In this document: one piece after another, positions 40,255-41,729 of the stretch
Layout: each line of letters opens with the position of its first letter
Numbering within the stretch: position 1 is the first letter of the stretch
From: Atopobiaceae bacterium
GTDB taxonomy: Bacteria; Actinomycetota; Coriobacteriia; Coriobacteriales; Atopobiaceae
DNA length: 41,729 nt
NCBI GenBank assembly: GCA_017459605.1
Contig: JAFUCQ010000141.1
Coordinates: 1-41,729 of the forward strand
Reading direction: 5' to 3'
Notes under the pieces: generated by a model
Database searches by the model: none
The model's input: the letters and a program-made list of their open reading frames with translations, nothing else
What the model was told of the DNA's origin: nothing
Made by a program: the position numbers and the translations under genes

Positions 40255-41250
40255 ATGCGCGCTTACATTTATGGTAGGTCTGCCCTTGCTGTCCTGCGCT
40301 ACCTGCGCGGGATAGCTGATGAGCGCGTGTTTGATGTGGTGCCGCGTGTCCGAGTATCGAATGCTGTCTTACACAAGGTATCCCAGCTCTCGCAGTTGTC
40401 ATTTGAGTCCGAGCTGCTACTCAGGCATGCTGGAGAGCAGCTGGAACTACTTGTGTTTGACAAAGCGCTGGTGTCTCAGAGGAAAGGCCTATGCTATCAT
40501 TTGTGGGGCCGACCAATTCCATCTGGAGCGTTTATAAGACTCAACGACGAACTTTACCTAAGTAGCCCTGCTTTCATCTTCCTTCAACTTGCTCAGGAGC
40601 TCAATCCTTTTGAGCTTGCACTTGTGGGAATGGAGCTGTGTGGCATGTTTGCGAAAACAGGCAATGAGACAAAAGACTTTCGCTCGCGAGATGTAGAAAA
40701 CAGAAATGTCGAATTTGGCCTGAAGCCTGCTTGTAGCAAACGGCGAATAGAGACACTTCTCAAAAACGTGAAGGGTGCTTGGGGTGCAAAGCAAGCTCGC
40801 GTGGTTGCATCTTGGATTACGGATAATGCAGCTTCGCCCATGGAGAGCGCTGCCTATCTTTTGTTGACCCTTCCGAGAAAAAGAGGGGGATACGGTTTGC
40901 CGCAGCCGGCGTTGAATCCCGAATTGAGGTTTCGGGACAATCGGGAAACCATTACCCGCTACCCGGACTTGTACTGGAAGTCTCACAGCATTGATGTTGA
41001 ATATCAAAGTGACTATGCGCATACAGGCAACTGGAGGCGCTATCTTGACTCAAAAAGGCAGGTATTGCTGACGATAAACGATGTGACAGTGCTTCCTCTT
41101 ACGCGCGATCAACTTATGAATGTTGATGATTTTCATGCGTTTGCTCACGGTTTGCAAAAGCTTTTGGGAATACGCAAGCGTCCGGTCAGCCCCGACTGGG
41201 AATTTCAGCGCGCGCAGCTCAGAAAGGCGCTGTTGCTGTCACAGGTATAA
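40255..41250 (+). CDS. Hypothetical protein, possible AbiEi / PD-(D/E)XK nuclease-like
   Basis: This 331-residue protein starts 7 nt after prfA without a good RBS. It has an N-terminal helical part, a middle segment of AbiEi-like style (PSGAFIRLNDELYLSSPAFI, then FLQLAQELNPFELALVGMEL), and a C-terminal part with RYPDLYWKSHSIDVEYQSDY and AHTGNWRRYLDSKRQVLLTI. The order D-x-E-x-Q followed by D and R is like the DUF559/Vsr-like PD-(D/E)XK nuclease core. Such ~330-residue proteins occur in Coriobacteriia and are annotated variously. I infer a DNA-interacting or toxin-antitoxin-like role only weakly. Confidence 0.6.
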   Translation: MRAYIYGRSALAVLRYLRGIADERVFDVVPRVRVSNAVLHKVSQLSQLSFESELLLRHAGEQLELLVFDKALVSQRKGLCYHLWGRPIPSGAFIRLNDELYLSSPAFIFLQLAQELNPFELALVGMELCGMFAKTGNETKDFRSRDVENRNVEFGLKPACSKRRIETLLKNVKGAWGAKQARVVASWITDNAASPMESAAYLLLTLPRKRGGYGLPQPALNPELRFRDNRETITRYPDLYWKSHSIDVEYQSDYAHTGNWRRYLDSKRQVLLTINDVTVLPLTRDQLMNVDDFHAFAHGLQKLLGIRKRPVSPDWEFQRAQLRKALLLSQV

Positions 41251-41290
41251 CCGCAACAACGTTGCATGTGACAAAGTGGGAGTAATACAT

Positions 41291-41386
41291 AGGAGGCGCT
41301 TCTTGGGAGGGGTGGTTCTCGTGGGAGGCGGTTCTTGTAAGTGGCGGTTCTCTGGCAAGAGGTGGTTCTCGTAAGAGGCGCTTTCT
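41291..41386 (+). repeat. Degenerate 16-18-bp tandem array
   Basis: About six units of the form GAGG(C/T)GGTTCT(C/T)GTAAG run from 41291 to 41386, just 22 nt upstream of element copy 3. The units differ by 1-4 bases and small indels. No gene is supported in this stretch. Confidence 0.8.
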
Positions 41387-41407
41387 GATACTCGCTCTGC
41401 TGATTTG

Positions 41408-41603
41408 TGACAGGAAAAACGCGACCAGATGACACATTTTTGCGATTTTCTGCGGATTGGGGGTGCGATTTTGCTACCCGGGAAACACAGCACTCGCAAC
41501 ACTGCAGTTAAATATGGGTCCCTTAATAGAGGCTTCCTTCGAGGATATCTCTGAAGTACAGAAAATCGTAAAAAAGTGTCATGATGGAGTCGATTTGCTG
41601 TCA
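41408..41603 (+). repeat. 196-nt structured intergenic element, copy 3
   Basis: Ends TGACA...TGTCA. The inner arms around ATGACACATTTTTGCG...CTG and CAG...CGTAAAAAAGTGTCAT pair over 24 nt with one A-A mismatch and one G-U. The core is at 41460-41493 (GCTACCCGGGAAACA). GTCC (41518) pairs with GGAT (41543) through a G-U at the same offsets as GTCC/GGAC in the other copies. The 126 nt after it to the window end show no gene. Confidence 0.85.
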
Positions 41604-41729
41604 GAGTTATTTTGTTTGGAGTTCTGACGCCCACCGGCTCTAGTGTTTTGCAAGCTTGGCAATAGCGCATGGGTGCCTTCTGCTTGCAAAGCGCAAACAT
41701 GCACAGTAGTTAGTAATGTGCGCTGCTGA

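Overview
The window looks like a chromosomal segment from a moderate-GC actinobacterium, most likely class Coriobacteriia (an Eggerthella/Slackia/Cryptobacterium-type relative). The basis is the dnaK-grpE-dnaJ-hspR order with a MerR-type HspR, which is an actinobacterial arrangement, together with ClpB, zinc-ribbon/PASTA proteins, a fused folP-folK and the style of the downstream hypothetical genes. The genus is an inference that I cannot check here. No rRNA, tRNA, CRISPR array, transposase or phage gene is visible.

Layout. (1) 1-2897: end of dnaK, then grpE, a zinc-finger-less dnaJ and hspR, closed by a terminator. (2) 2985-13699: a transport and catabolism locus. It begins with a strong promoter and stacked palindromic operators, then a divergent KAS III-like thiolase-fold enzyme, a complete branched-chain-amino-acid-type ABC importer (livH-M-G-F-K), an acetyl-CoA hydrolase/transferase-family CoA-transferase and an alpha/beta hydrolase. 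A TetR regulator and a second alpha/beta hydrolase follow. (3) 13775-16554: bidirectional terminator and clpB. (4) 16645-21814: two paralogous membrane proteins (N-terminal zinc ribbon, acidic stretch with repeated ETxVL-like motifs, one TM segment, three PASTA repeats, shared C-terminal domain), a small coupled hypothetical gene and a convergent tail-anchored repeat protein. (5) 22121-25496: Hsp20, then on the minus strand a membrane diguanylate cyclase, a membrane protein and a GNAT acetyltransferase. (6) 26095-31682: tilS-hpt-ftsH-aminotransferase, a common actinobacterial/firmicute neighbourhood. (7) 31738-36516: exodeoxyribonuclease III, sirtuin, fused folP-folK, a degenerate biotin-ligase-like protein carrying a 5 x 36-bp tandem repeat, and coaX. 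(8) 37250-41250: rpmE with a long Ala/Glu tail, a trigger-factor-like protein with a His/Cys tail, prfA and a putative AbiEi/nuclease-like protein.

The locus in region 2 reads as one physiological unit: import of a small carboxylate or amide-like solute, CoA activation by the transferase, C-C bond chemistry by the KAS III-like enzyme and hydrolase steps, controlled by the TetR protein through palindromes at the promoter. The substrate is unknown. Regions 1, 3, 5, 6 and 8 bring together DnaK/GrpE/DnaJ/HspR, ClpB, Hsp20, FtsH and a trigger-factor relative, so much of the protein quality-control machinery lies within 40 kb.

The most unusual non-coding signal is a family of three exactly 196-nt intergenic elements (25718-25913, 36826-37021, 41408-41603). 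They share orientation, long complementary arms and a conserved ~34-nt core, and compensatory or G-U changes suggest a structured RNA transcribed from the plus strand or a MITE-like element. Two of the three lie just downstream of degenerate short tandem arrays.
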